Positions 30,155-39,375 of a DNA stretch of 64,000 nt are shown in pieces. The position numbers and the translations under genes were made by a program. The number at the start of each line of letters is the position of its first letter. Within the stretch, counting starts at the first letter, position 1. The notes under the pieces were generated by a model. It searched no databases, had not been told where the DNA came from, and saw nothing but the letters and a program-made list of their open reading frames with translations. The DNA is from Aestuariivita sp. (GTDB lineage Bacteria > Pseudomonadota > Alphaproteobacteria > Rhodobacterales > Rhodobacteraceae). The stretch is from the NCBI RefSeq assembly GCF_021404545.1, contig NZ_JAAWWD010000033.1:62001-126000 (forward strand), written 5' to 3'.

Positions 30155-30661
30155 ATGTCGCGCATTGCATTACTGGTGGCAATCATGGCGATTGCGGGCT
30201 GTTCCAACGCAGGTCTGCGCGACCTGCGCAGCAATACCGCTGGGCCGGACGAATTCCTCATTTTGCCGACCAAGCCGCTGAGCGCACCGGCCAGTTATTC
30301 CGAACTGCCCGAGCCAACACCCGGCGGCGCCAACCTGACCGATCCGCAACCCAATGCCGATGCCGTCGCGGCCCTGGGCGGACGCCCGGCCGCGCTTGTC
30401 GATCAGGGTGTCTCCTCGGCGGATGCAGCCCTGGTCAACTATACCGGTCGGGGCGGGGTACCGCAGGGCATTCGCACCACTCTCGCCGAAGAGGATGAGC
30501 GGTTCCGCCAGCGCCGAGGCCGACTGACACAGATCCAGCTCTTTCGCACCAACCGTTACGATCAGGTCTATAACCGTCAGAAGTTGAATCCCTTCTCGGA
30601 GGAACGCCGGTTTCGCCGGGCTGGCATCGCAACGCCCACGTCACCGCCTGAACGGCCCTAA
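30155..30661 (+). CDS. DUF3035 lipoprotein
   Basis: A 168-residue predicted lipoprotein. The signal peptide ends in the lipobox IAGC, with C16 the acylated residue. The mature part has a proline-rich start (PDEFLILPTKPLSAP), as in DUF3035 proteins that follow lspA in Rhodobacteraceae. A GTG at 30143 is in frame and adds four residues; neither start has a strong ribosome-binding site. Its function is unknown. Confidence 0.78.
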   Translation: MSRIALLVAIMAIAGCSNAGLRDLRSNTAGPDEFLILPTKPLSAPASYSELPEPTPGGANLTDPQPNADAVAALGGRPAALVDQGVSSADAALVNYTGRGGVPQGIRTTLAEEDERFRQRRGRLTQIQLFRTNRYDQVYNRQKLNPFSEERRFRRAGIATPTSPPERP

Positions 30662-30742
30662 TCCCTCACAAATCCGCCAGAAGCGCTTGAATGACCCGAG
30701 ACACAGCGTAGGTTCTACCCAATCTGACAGGAGGAGCCGCGG

Positions 30743-32086
30743 ATGTTGCGTGCCATTGCGCTTTCACTGAGTTTTGCCTTCGCGGGCTGGTCCGCTCAAG
30801 CGCAGGACATCAACGATGCCGTTACCAGCTTTGAGCTCGATAACGGGATGCAGGTGGTGGTGATCGAGGATCATCGCGTGCCGGTGGTCCAACATATGCT
30901 GTGGTACCGCGCGGGGTCTGCCGATGAGCCGATCGGATCGTCCGGTGTCGCACATTTTCTTGAACATCTGCTGTTCAAGGCGACCGATTCGCTGGCGGCA
31001 GGCGAGCTGTCGGCGACCGTCGCCGCCAACGGGGGGCGCGATAATGCATTCACCAGTTGGGACTATACGGCCTATTTTCAACGGGTGGCCGCTGACCGTC
31101 TGGACCTGATGATGAGGATGGAAGCGGATCGCATGGTCAATATCCGTCTGACCGATCGCGATATCGTCACCGAGCGTCAGGTCATTATCGAAGAGCGCAA
31201 CCAGCGGATCGAGAACAATCCGCGCGGGCTGTTTGGCGAACAGATGAACGCGGCGCAATTCCTAAACCACCGCTACGGGGTGCCGATCATCGGCTGGATG
31301 CATGAGATGGAAACGCTTGATATGGAGGACGTGATGGCGTTCTACGATGTCCATTATTCTCCGAATAATACCGTTCTGATCGTTTCCGGCGATGTCGAAC
31401 CGGAGGAGGTGCGGACCCTCGCCGAAAAATACTATGGCCCGATCCCGGCCAATCCCGCCTTACCCGAACGCGTCCGGTCGGAGGAGCCGCCGCAACGTGC
31501 CGAGCGCCGGGTGATTTACCGCGATGCACGTGTGGCGCAGCCATATCTCCAACGGTCTTATCTCGCGCCCGAACGGGATGCAGGCGTGCAGGAGAAAGCG
31601 GCGGCCTTGACGTTTCTTGCCGAGATCCTCGGAGGGGGAACGACCTCATATCTGGCTGAAAAACTGCAATTCGACAATCAAGTCGCGGTCTATGTCGGCG
31701 CGTTTTATCGCGGGGTGTCGCTGGACGATACCAGTTTTGACGTGCTTGTCGTGCCCGCCCCTGACATATCGCTTGAAGAGGCGGAAGCAGCCCTGGACGC
31801 GGCGCTGGCCCAGTTTGTCCAGGACGGCGTCGATGCGGATCAGCTGGAGCGGATTAAGATGCAGCTGCGCGCCTCGGAAATCTATGCCCGCGACAATGCC
31901 GAAGGGATCGCCGGTCGCTATGGCCGGGCGCTGACGTCCGGGCTGACTGTCGAGGATGTGCAAGCCTGGCCGCAGATTCTTCAGACGGTGACCGAAGAGG
32001 ACATTATCGAGGCCGCCCGTGCGGTTCTGAGACGCGAAGCGTCGGTCACAGGGTGGCTGATGCAGGCAGAGGAGGCCATTCAATGA
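30743..32086 (+). CDS. zinc-dependent M16 peptidase (active subunit)
   Basis: A 447-residue exported peptidase with a signal peptide (MLRAIALSLSFAFAGWSAQA). The inverted zinc motif HFLEH is at 71-75 and the third ligand glutamate is in IIEERNQRIENNP (around 150). The second M16 domain begins near 200. It is translationally coupled by a four-base overlap to a partner without the zinc motif, so the pair probably forms a heterodimeric periplasmic peptidase. A strong ribosome-binding site (CAGGAGGAG) lies nine bases upstream. Confidence 0.92.
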   Translation: MLRAIALSLSFAFAGWSAQAQDINDAVTSFELDNGMQVVVIEDHRVPVVQHMLWYRAGSADEPIGSSGVAHFLEHLLFKATDSLAAGELSATVAANGGRDNAFTSWDYTAYFQRVAADRLDLMMRMEADRMVNIRLTDRDIVTERQVIIEERNQRIENNPRGLFGEQMNAAQFLNHRYGVPIIGWMHEMETLDMEDVMAFYDVHYSPNNTVLIVSGDVEPEEVRTLAEKYYGPIPANPALPERVRSEEPPQRAERRVIYRDARVAQPYLQRSYLAPERDAGVQEKAAALTFLAEILGGGTTSYLAEKLQFDNQVAVYVGAFYRGVSLDDTSFDVLVVPAPDISLEEAEAALDAALAQFVQDGVDADQLERIKMQLRASEIYARDNAEGIAGRYGRALTSGLTVEDVQAWPQILQTVTEEDIIEAARAVLRREASVTGWLMQAEEAIQ

Positions 32087-33396
32087 CCCGCATTTTTGCA
32101 GCCCTTGTCAGCCTGTGTCTGGCGGCTCCGGCTTGGGCGGATGTCACGATCAAGGAAGTAACCTCTCCCGGTGGTGTAGACGCCTGGTTGGTGGAGGACC
32201 ATTCGATTCCTTTCATGGCGTTGGAGCTGCGGTTTCGGGGCGGTACATCGCTGGATGCCGATGACGCGCGTGGCGCAACCAATCTCATGGTCGGCCTGCT
32301 GGAGGAGGGGGCGGGCGAGCTGGACGCGCGCGCCTTTGCGCGCGAGCTGGAAGGGCTGGCCGCCTCCATCAGCTTTGACAGCAGCGACGATGACGTATCG
32401 GTCTCGGCCCGGTTTCTCAGCGAGAATCGCGAAGACGCGGTGCGACTTCTCAAGCTTGCTCTGACCCAGCCTCGATTTGACGAGGATGCGGTGGAACGGG
32501 TGCGCCAGCAGGTGTTGTCGGGTCTGCGCTCGGATGCGCGCGATCCCAATAAGCTGGCCGGTGAGGCCTTTGCCGCGATGGCTTATGGCACGCATCCCTA
32601 TGCGCGCCCGGAACAAGGAACCATCACCAGTGTCTCGGCGCTGACCCGAGAGGATCTGATTGATGCGCATCTGCGCACCATCGCGCGGGATCGCCTGTTT
32701 ATAGGCGCCGTCGGAGATATAACCGAAGAGGAGCTTGGCACCCTGCTCGACGATCTGCTGAGTGCGATACCGGAAACCGGTGCGTCCTTCCCCGATCCTG
32801 CGGAGGTGACAATTGATGGCGGCGTTACCGTGGTGCCGTTTGACACGCCGCAATCGGTGGCCCTTTTCGGTCATCGGGGCATTGACCGGGATGATCCGGA
32901 TTTCTTTCCCGCCTTTGTGATGAACCATATTCTGGGGGGCGGCGGGTTTGAAAGCCGTCTGATGACCGAAGTGCGCGAAAAACGCGGCCTCACCTATGGC
33001 GTCTACTCCTATCTGTTGCCCAAGGATCTGGCCGCCGTTTATCTGGGCAGCGTCGCGTCTGCCAATGATCGCATGGCCGAAGCGATCGACGTGATTCGCG
33101 CCGAATGGGCGCGCATGGCCGAGGCCGGTGTCACGGCCGAGGAGTTGGACGCCGCCAAGACCTATCTGACCGGCGCCTACCCGCTGCGCTTTGACGGGCA
33201 TGGGCGGATCGCCAGCATCATGACGGGCATGCAGCTTCAAGGGCTGGGTGTGGACTATATCACGACCCGCAACGCCAAGGTCGAGGCTGTGACGGTCGAG
33301 GATATCGCCCGGGTCGCCGCGCGCGTCATGCAACCGGACAATCTGCATTTCGTCGTCGTGGGTCAGCCCGAAGGGCTGGACGTGGCGACCGAGTAG
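32083..33396 (+). CDS. M16 peptidase-like partner (non-catalytic subunit)
   Basis: A 437-residue exported M16 protein with a signal peptide (MTRIFAALVSLCLAAPAWA). In place of HxxEH it has NLMVGLLEEGA, so it cannot bind zinc. It keeps the C-terminal R/Y pair in VREKRGLTYGVYSYL, which in heterodimeric M16 peptidases helps to bind substrate. The ATG at 32083 overlaps the preceding stop (ATGA). Confidence 0.9.
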   Translation: MTRIFAALVSLCLAAPAWADVTIKEVTSPGGVDAWLVEDHSIPFMALELRFRGGTSLDADDARGATNLMVGLLEEGAGELDARAFARELEGLAASISFDSSDDDVSVSARFLSENREDAVRLLKLALTQPRFDEDAVERVRQQVLSGLRSDARDPNKLAGEAFAAMAYGTHPYARPEQGTITSVSALTREDLIDAHLRTIARDRLFIGAVGDITEEELGTLLDDLLSAIPETGASFPDPAEVTIDGGVTVVPFDTPQSVALFGHRGIDRDDPDFFPAFVMNHILGGGGFESRLMTEVREKRGLTYGVYSYLLPKDLAAVYLGSVASANDRMAEAIDVIRAEWARMAEAGVTAEELDAAKTYLTGAYPLRFDGHGRIASIMTGMQLQGLGVDYITTRNAKVEAVTVEDIARVAARVMQPDNLHFVVVGQPEGLDVATE

Positions 33397-33784
33397 AAAC
33401 CTGGTCGGGCAGGCGCTGATCCGGCGCCGCCCCGATTGTCGTGTTTCCAGAAAACCATGGCCTGTTGATTTCGCGAGGGAGAGACGGTGGCTTTCCCTAG
33501 AATCGACCTGTCAGCGTCTTCTGGCTAGAGCGGGTCAGGGATTGCCGCAATCGGATTGCGCCTTCGAAACGATGTCGAATTTGGATTGGAATCCGGACCG
33601 GTGAGCGCGGCCAGCATGGAGCGGGAGACTATTCCAGCCCCGCCGCAGATTGGGCTGAAGTGTCCGACCGATGCCGCGAAACCCTTTGGCACAAAGTCCA
33701 CAATGCCTCGAGGCGTTCTCCGTTAAGAAATCTGCCAGCCACCTGGCGAAACCGGGATACGCGTCGGTGGGAAAACGAAACGCT
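33397..33784. other. 388-bp stretch without a convincing gene; ends hold a TAGAGCG inverted motif
   Basis: No frame shows a recognisable protein. From 33526 onward the sequence is bounded by TAGAGCG (33526-33532) and its inverse CGCTCTA (33781-33787), consistent with a small non-autonomous element or an old insertion remnant (see findings). The first 130 bases hold GC-rich palindromes only. Confidence 0.55.
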
Positions 33785-33787
33785 CTA
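33526..33787. repeat. possible MITE-like element with TAGAGCG/CGCTCTA ends
   Basis: About 262 bp with inverted 7-bp ends. The right end supplies the stop codon of the TIGR02186 gene, and the sequence GAAACGCTCTAA found there recurs at 18338-18348, where it supplies the sbtB stop. The left end carries GATTGCCGCAATCGGATTGCG, which resembles degenerate repeats common in this family. Transposase is absent. Confidence 0.4.
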
Positions 33788-34546
33788 ACCGTTGCGCAAC
33801 AGCCGGAACGCCGCCGAAGCGCCCCAGCCTGCCGCAATTGCGATCGCCAGCGACATCAGGCCGTAAACCAGCGGTTGTTGCCGCGACAGGGTGAAAAGCC
33901 ACCGCTCCAACCCGACCTTGCGCACATCAATGGTGGTTTCGAACTGCGACAGAACCGCACCGCCTCGCGCCAAAAAGATACGCGCGGCATAGTCGCCCTC
34001 GGTCAGGTTCGCGGGCATACTGATCGAGGTCCGAAAGAGGGTCTGCTGATCGACGACCACCTGATCGTCCAGCCTCTGATACAGGCCGTTTTCGGAGCGG
34101 ATGCGGATCAATGCCTCGGTAAAGCTGGACGTGTCGCTGATGGTCTCGGGGGCGCCGACAGAGCGGATGGCGCGATTGATGCTGATCTTGTGGCGCAGAT
34201 CCTCGACAGCGGTGAGGACCTGATCCAGAGGCCCAGAGGAGGCAACCGCATAGAAGCTTGGGGCGGCGTCTACCTCGACCGCGTCGGTATTGATCCAGAT
34301 CCCGAACCTGTTGGCCTTGCGCCGCACCATAACCGGCTCGGACGGGCCCACCAGCGTGATGATCACATCCAGTTCGGGGCCGTCGGGGATCGGCTCTTCG
34401 CGTTTGACGGCACCAAAGATGATGATCTCGGATCCTTCAAACCGGGTGGTGATCGACACCTGCTCCTGCGACAGGCCCAGCACGACTTCCTCTGCCTGCG
34501 CGCCAGGCGGTATAAGCAGCAGCAAGAGGGCGAGCCATATCCGCAT
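33785..34546 (-). CDS. TIGR02186 family membrane-anchored protein
   Basis: A 253-residue protein with a signal peptide (MRIWLALLLLLIPPGAQA), a periplasmic domain of about 200 residues (LGLSQEQVSITTRFEGSEIIIFGAV) and one C-terminal helix (YGLMSLAIAIAAGWGASAAF). This is the pattern of TIGR02186, a family of unknown function in alphaproteobacteria that neighbours TSUP permeases. It overlaps the TSUP gene stop by one base (TGATG). It probably works with that permease. Confidence 0.82.
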   Translation of the reverse strand: MRIWLALLLLLIPPGAQAEEVVLGLSQEQVSITTRFEGSEIIIFGAVKREEPIPDGPELDVIITLVGPSEPVMVRRKANRFGIWINTDAVEVDAAPSFYAVASSGPLDQVLTAVEDLRHKISINRAIRSVGAPETISDTSSFTEALIRIRSENGLYQRLDDQVVVDQQTLFRTSISMPANLTEGDYAARIFLARGGAVLSQFETTIDVRKVGLERWLFTLSRQQPLVYGLMSLAIAIAAGWGASAAFRLLRNG

Positions 34547-35472
34547 CAATGCCCTCCTCCGGGACGGCCCAGCGAATAAAGCTCGGTCGGCATCAGCAGA
34601 AGATCCGCGGCCAGTTTGCCACAGACCGCCAGCACCATGATGGCCAGAAGGATACGCAGCTGCTCGGCCTTCATCTTGACCCCGATCCGGGTGCCGATCT
34701 GCGCCCCGATCACGCCCCCGACCAGCAACAGAACCGCCAGCACGATGTCGACGGTATAGTTTGTCGTGGCATGGAGAAGCGTGGTGAATCCGGTGACAAA
34801 GATGATCTGGAAGAGCGACGTGCCCACCACCACCTTGGTCGGCATACCCAGAAGATAGATCATCGCGGGCACCATGATGAACCCGCCGCCGACCCCCATA
34901 ATCGCGGCGAGGATGCCTACCACAATGCCCACCAGAACCGGCGGTATGACCGAGATGTAAAGGCCGGAGGTCCGAAACCGCATCTTGAACGGCAGCGCGT
35001 GTATCCATCCGCGATGCTTGCGCCGTGGCGTTGGTTTGCCCCCTGCCGCGCGGGCTCTGCGGATGGCGTTAAGGCTTTCAACGAACATCAGCGCGCCTAT
35101 GACGCCCAGAAAGACGACATAGCAAAGCCGCACCAGCAGATCGACCTGTCCTAGCGCCTTGAGATAGTTGAAGACCAGCACACCCAAGGCCGCGCCGATC
35201 AACCCTCCGATCAGCAGCACTGTACCCATTTTCAGATCAACGGTCTTGCGCCTGAGATGGGCCAGAACCCCCGAGAAAGACGACGCGACGATCTGGTTGG
35301 CTTCGGTCGCCACAGCGACGGCAGGGGGAATGCCAATAAAGAACAGCAGCGGTGTCATCAAAAACCCGCCACCCACGCCGAACATGCCTGACAACACACC
35401 TACCAACCCGCCCAGGCCAAGCAGCACAAAGGCATTGACCGAGACCTCGGCGATGGGGAGGTAAATCAACAT
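34546..35472 (-). CDS. TSUP-family permease (TauE/SafE-like sulfite/sulfonate exporter)
   Basis: A 308-residue inner-membrane protein with two repeated halves. Each starts with the family motif: LGGLVGVLSGMFGVGGGFLM and VGIVVGILAAIMGVGGGFIM. TSUP proteins move sulfite, sulfoacetate or other organosulfur anions. A basic loop separates the halves (RRARAAGGKPTPRRKHRG). With its TIGR02186 partner it resembles taurine- or cysteate-related export modules, but no catabolic genes are adjacent. Confidence 0.85.
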   Translation of the reverse strand: MLIYLPIAEVSVNAFVLLGLGGLVGVLSGMFGVGGGFLMTPLLFFIGIPPAVAVATEANQIVASSFSGVLAHLRRKTVDLKMGTVLLIGGLIGAALGVLVFNYLKALGQVDLLVRLCYVVFLGVIGALMFVESLNAIRRARAAGGKPTPRRKHRGWIHALPFKMRFRTSGLYISVIPPVLVGIVVGILAAIMGVGGGFIMVPAMIYLLGMPTKVVVGTSLFQIIFVTGFTTLLHATTNYTVDIVLAVLLLVGGVIGAQIGTRIGVKMKAEQLRILLAIMVLAVCGKLAADLLLMPTELYSLGRPGGGH

Positions 35473-35568
35473 GAACTTTCATAGACCCTGCATCACATCG
35501 AAATCAACAGGGTGTGCTGCCGCGCAGCAAAAAGGACCGAAGTCTTTGGTGAAACTGGACCTAAACCG

Positions 35569-36537
35569 CTACCGTTCCTTCACATAGGGCTCGCCACCCG
35601 CGCGCGGCGGGATGGCTTTGCCCACGAAGCCGGCCAGGATCACCACGGTCAGGATATAGGGCAGCGCATCCATGAACTGCACCGGGACGACAAAGGCGCC
35701 CAGATCGATATTCTGATAGCGTAGCGCGATGGCCTGAAGAAACCCGAATAGCAGGCAGGCCCAGAGCGCGTGCCAAGGTCGCCATTTCGCAAAGATCAGC
35801 GCGGCCAGCGCGATGAACCCGCGCCCGGCAGTCATGTCCTTGACGAACCCGGCCTGCAACGCGGTCGCGAGATACGCGCCTGCAATCCCACAAAGCACGC
35901 CACAGATCAGCACCGCGGCATAGCGCAAGCCCACGACCGACACGCCCGCCGTGTCCACCGCTGCGGGGTTTTCACCGACTGCGCGCAACCGCAGGCCAAA
36001 CCGCGTCCGATAAAGCAGCCACCAGGTGCCTGGTACTGCCAGCAAAGCCACATAGACCAGGATTGAATGGCCCGACAGCAGCTCGGCATAGATCGGCCCA
36101 ACGAAGGGCACGGTGGCAATCGTTTCGGCGAATGGCAGCTCGATCGGCGCGAAACGCCCTTCGCCAAAACTGACCGGCGGGGTGCGCCCGCCCTGTTGAA
36201 AGAGGTCTTGGGCGATCAGTACGGTCAGCCCTGCCGCCAGGAAATTGATCGCCACGCCCGAGATCAGCTGATTGCCACGGAAGGTGATCGAGGCCAGACC
36301 GTGCAACCCACTCAGCGCCACCGAAGAGGCGATGCCCGCCAAAAGGCCCATCCACACCGACCCGGTCAACGCGGCAACTGCGGCAGAGGCGAAGGCGGCC
36401 ATCAGCATCTTGCCCTCAAGCCCGATGTCGAAAATCCCTGCCCGCTCTGAATAAAGGCCTGCAAGACAGGCCAAAAGCAGGGGTGTTGCCAGCCGTACCG
36501 TGCTGTCGAGGATCTGGATGATCGTCTGGAAATCCAT
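35569..36537 (-). CDS. ABC transporter permease, BMP/nucleoside type (second permease)
   Basis: A 322-residue permease of the branched-chain/simple-sugar group with eight or more helices (SERAGIFDIGLEGKMLMAAF, LISGVAINFLAAG, LRAVGENPAAVDTAGVSV). The ERAGxFNIGxEGxM-type motif near the N-terminus is typical of nucleoside importers with BMP binding proteins. Last gene of the four-gene import operon; 67 bases follow the preceding permease. No terminator is obvious. Confidence 0.9.
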   Translation of the reverse strand: MDFQTIIQILDSTVRLATPLLLACLAGLYSERAGIFDIGLEGKMLMAAFASAAVAALTGSVWMGLLAGIASSVALSGLHGLASITFRGNQLISGVAINFLAAGLTVLIAQDLFQQGGRTPPVSFGEGRFAPIELPFAETIATVPFVGPIYAELLSGHSILVYVALLAVPGTWWLLYRTRFGLRLRAVGENPAAVDTAGVSVVGLRYAAVLICGVLCGIAGAYLATALQAGFVKDMTAGRGFIALAALIFAKWRPWHALWACLLFGFLQAIALRYQNIDLGAFVVPVQFMDALPYILTVVILAGFVGKAIPPRAGGEPYVKER

Positions 36538-36604
36538 CTGTGTTACATCCTCGGCAAGGGTTGCCTGGTCTGGGCCAGCGGCAGGTTCGGCAGATGCGCC
36601 ATGC

Positions 36605-37699
36605 TCAGCTCCGCCCTCGGTTCAGCCGCAGAAAGAGCTTTTCCAGCGGCATCCGAACCATGTTGTCGAGCGCGCCGGTGAAAAGGATCACCAACGCCTG
36701 AATAACCACGATCAACTCGCGCGGGATCGACGTCCAAAGCGCCAGCTCGGCGCCGCCCTGATAGAGAAATCCGAAAAGAAGGGCTGCCAAAAACACGCCA
36801 AACGGGTGCGAGCGGCCCATCAATGCCACGGCGATCCCAATGAACCCCGCGCCTTCTGTGGCGTTCAGCACCAGCCGCTCGGCCTCGCCCATCACGTTGT
36901 TGATGGCCATCATACCGGCCAGCGCGCCCGAGATCAGCATGGCGATCATCGTGATCTTCACCGGTGAGATCCCGGCATAGAGCGCGCCCGTTTCGGAATG
37001 CCCATAAGCGCGAATCTCGTACCCCAGCCGTGTGCGCCAGATCAGCACCCAGACCAAGACACAGGCTGCGATTGCGACCAGCAGGCTGATATTGACCGGG
37101 GCTGTGCGTGAAAAGGCGATGCCCAAAGGCGCCAGCATCTCGTGCAATGTGGGCAGATGTACCGTTTCGGGAAACCGCGCTGTCGCGGGGTCCATCGACC
37201 CTTGAGGCCGCAGCAGATTGACCAGTACATAGTTAAGCACAGCCGCCGCGATGAAGTTGAACATGATCGTTGTGATCACGATGTGGCTGCCGCGTTTGGC
37301 CTGAAGATAGGCCGGGATCGCAGCCCAGAGCGCACCGAATGCCATAGATCCCAGGATCGCCGCGATCAGCGCCATGGACCAGTGCGGCCAGGGGATCATC
37401 AGGCAGACAAGTGCTACGCCCAGCCCTCCCAGCATCGCTTGGCCCTCGCCTCCGATATTGAACAGCCGCGCGTGAAACGCCACCGCCACGGCAAGCCCGG
37501 TGAACATGAAATTCGTAGCGTAATAAAGCGTGTAACCCCAGCCATAGGTCGATCCGAGCGCGCCCTGCACCATTAACTGGACGGCAGCAATCGGGTCTTC
37601 GCCAATCGCCAGGATCACCAGGGCCGACAAGACCGCCGCGAGGATCAGCGAAATCAACGGGATCAGGACGACATCGGCCCAATGTGGCATCTTTTCCAT
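36605..37699 (-). CDS. ABC transporter permease, BMP/nucleoside type (first permease)
   Basis: A 364-residue permease partner. It starts MEKMPHWADVVLIPLISLILA and has LFNIGGEGQAMLGGLGVAL and IRAYGHSETGALYAGISPVK, the paired permease pattern of nucleoside importers. The start at 37699 has GGAGG ten bases upstream; the frame is open further but encodes a nonsense tail. The gap to the ATPase gene holds a 17-base palindrome (37748-37764). Confidence 0.9.
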   Translation of the reverse strand: MEKMPHWADVVLIPLISLILAAVLSALVILAIGEDPIAAVQLMVQGALGSTYGWGYTLYYATNFMFTGLAVAVAFHARLFNIGGEGQAMLGGLGVALVCLMIPWPHWSMALIAAILGSMAFGALWAAIPAYLQAKRGSHIVITTIMFNFIAAAVLNYVLVNLLRPQGSMDPATARFPETVHLPTLHEMLAPLGIAFSRTAPVNISLLVAIAACVLVWVLIWRTRLGYEIRAYGHSETGALYAGISPVKITMIAMLISGALAGMMAINNVMGEAERLVLNATEGAGFIGIAVALMGRSHPFGVFLAALLFGFLYQGGAELALWTSIPRELIVVIQALVILFTGALDNMVRMPLEKLFLRLNRGRS

Positions 37700-37801
37700 C
37701 TCAGGCGGCCTCCGGGCGTGGATGGTGTTGCACCGAACCGCCGGATTGGGTGCGGTCCGCACCCACCTGTGTCGGCGTGAGCCTGCGTCTATGAGCCTGC
37801 C

Positions 37802-39367
37802 TCATGCGGCCTCCCCGCTGACACCAGCCATCAAGAGGCCCAGCTCTGTCTCGTCGGTCTGATCGGGCAGGCGTTCGCCCATGATATGGCCGTCAAACAT
37901 CACCGCAATGCGGTCGGCCAGGCCAAAGATCTCCTCCAGCTCGACCGAGACCAGCAGGATCGCCTTGCCCTGATCGCGTAAGCTGACAATCTGTTGGTGA
38001 ATGAACTCGATAGCGCCGATATCCACGCCGCGCGTGGGTTGACCGACCAGCAACAGATCGGGGTTCCGCTCGATCTCGCGGGCGACCACGATCTTTTGCT
38101 GGTTTCCACCCGAGAAATTCTTGGCCTTGAGCCAGGGATCGGGTGGCCGCACGTCGAAGCGTTGCATCTTTTCTTCGGCGTCGCGGCGCAGGGCGGCGTT
38201 GTTCATCAGGAACTGTCCGCGCTGATAGGCCGGGTCATGGTGATAGCCAAAGGCCACGTTTTCCCAGGCGTGATACTCCATGATCAGCCCCTCGCGCTGG
38301 CGATCCTCGGGCACGTGGGCAATGCCCGCGGCGCGGCGCGACTGTCCGTCCGCCGCTTTGCCAGTCAGATCCAGCGTCTGGCCGTTGAGCCGGATCGTCC
38401 CGGTCCCTGGGCGCATGCCGCCCAGCACCTCGAGCAATTCGGACTGACCATTGCCCGCCACGCCCGCGATACCCAGGATCTCACCCGCGCGCACGGTCAG
38501 GTCGATACCTTTGACGCGCTCGACCCCGGCCTCGTCCACGACGCGCAGGCCCTCGACCTCCAGCACGGCCGCGCCGGGTTTGGCGGGCGCCTTGTCCACG
38601 CGCAAGAGCACCTTGCGTCCCACCATCAGTTCCGCGAGGTGTTCGGGGCTGGTCTCGGCCGTTGTCACGGTCGCCGTCATTTCACCCCGACGCATCACGC
38701 TGACCGTGTCTGTGATATCCATGATTTCACGCAGCTTGTGGGTGATCAGAATGATGGTTTTGCCTTCCTCGCGCAGACGGTGGAGGATGCGGAAAAGCTG
38801 ATCCGCCTCGGCTGGCGTCAACACGCCGGTGGGCTCATCCAGGATCAGGATATCGGCCTGACGGTAGAGCGCCTTGAGGATTTCGACGCGCTGCTGCATG
38901 CCGACGCCCAACTCTTCGATCAGGGCATCGGGGTCGACCTGGAGGCCGTATTCCCTTTCAAGCTCAACCAGCTCTTTGCGCGCCTTTGACAGGGACGGGG
39001 CCAACAGACCGCCGTCTTCGGCGCCCAGAATGATGTTTTCCAGAACGGTGAAGGTTTCGACCAGTTTGAAATGCTGGAATACCATGCCGATGCCCGCCGC
39101 AATGGCGGCCTGGCTATCGGGGATCTCTGTCTTGTCACCGGAGATGAAGATCTCACCCTTATCGGCTTTGTAAAAGCCGTAAAGGATGCTCATCAGGGTG
39201 GACTTGCCCGCCCCGTTTTCGCCGATGATACCGTGGATCGTGCCGGGGGCCACGCGAATGGAAATGTCCTTGTTGGCCTGAACCGGACCAAAGGCTTTGC
39301 AGATGCCTTTGAGTTCAATGGCAGGAGCGGCAGTCGCCTGCCGCTCCGTCTGGTTTTGCATAGTCAT
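37802..39367 (-). CDS. ABC transporter ATP-binding protein with two ATPase domains (nucleoside importer)
   Basis: A 521-residue protein with two ATPase halves, as in sugar and nucleoside importers. The first has Walker A GENGAGKSTL and Walker B ILILDEPT. The second has a degenerate Walker A (GVAGNGQSELL) but a clear signature FSGGNQQKIVVAREI, so ATP hydrolysis is probably asymmetric. It is separated from the binding protein gene by eight bases. Confidence 0.93.
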   Translation of the reverse strand: MTMQNQTERQATAAPAIELKGICKAFGPVQANKDISIRVAPGTIHGIIGENGAGKSTLMSILYGFYKADKGEIFISGDKTEIPDSQAAIAAGIGMVFQHFKLVETFTVLENIILGAEDGGLLAPSLSKARKELVELEREYGLQVDPDALIEELGVGMQQRVEILKALYRQADILILDEPTGVLTPAEADQLFRILHRLREEGKTIILITHKLREIMDITDTVSVMRRGEMTATVTTAETSPEHLAELMVGRKVLLRVDKAPAKPGAAVLEVEGLRVVDEAGVERVKGIDLTVRAGEILGIAGVAGNGQSELLEVLGGMRPGTGTIRLNGQTLDLTGKAADGQSRRAAGIAHVPEDRQREGLIMEYHAWENVAFGYHHDPAYQRGQFLMNNAALRRDAEEKMQRFDVRPPDPWLKAKNFSGGNQQKIVVAREIERNPDLLLVGQPTRGVDIGAIEFIHQQIVSLRDQGKAILLVSVELEEIFGLADRIAVMFDGHIMGERLPDQTDETELGLLMAGVSGEAA

Positions 39368-39375
39368 ACCTTGAC

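Noticed and set aside
33535-33837. 100-codon minus-strand frame across the gap before the TIGR02186 gene
   Set aside because: It overlaps the end of the TIGR02186 gene in another frame and has a low-complexity, arginine-rich translation; the region looks like a non-coding element.
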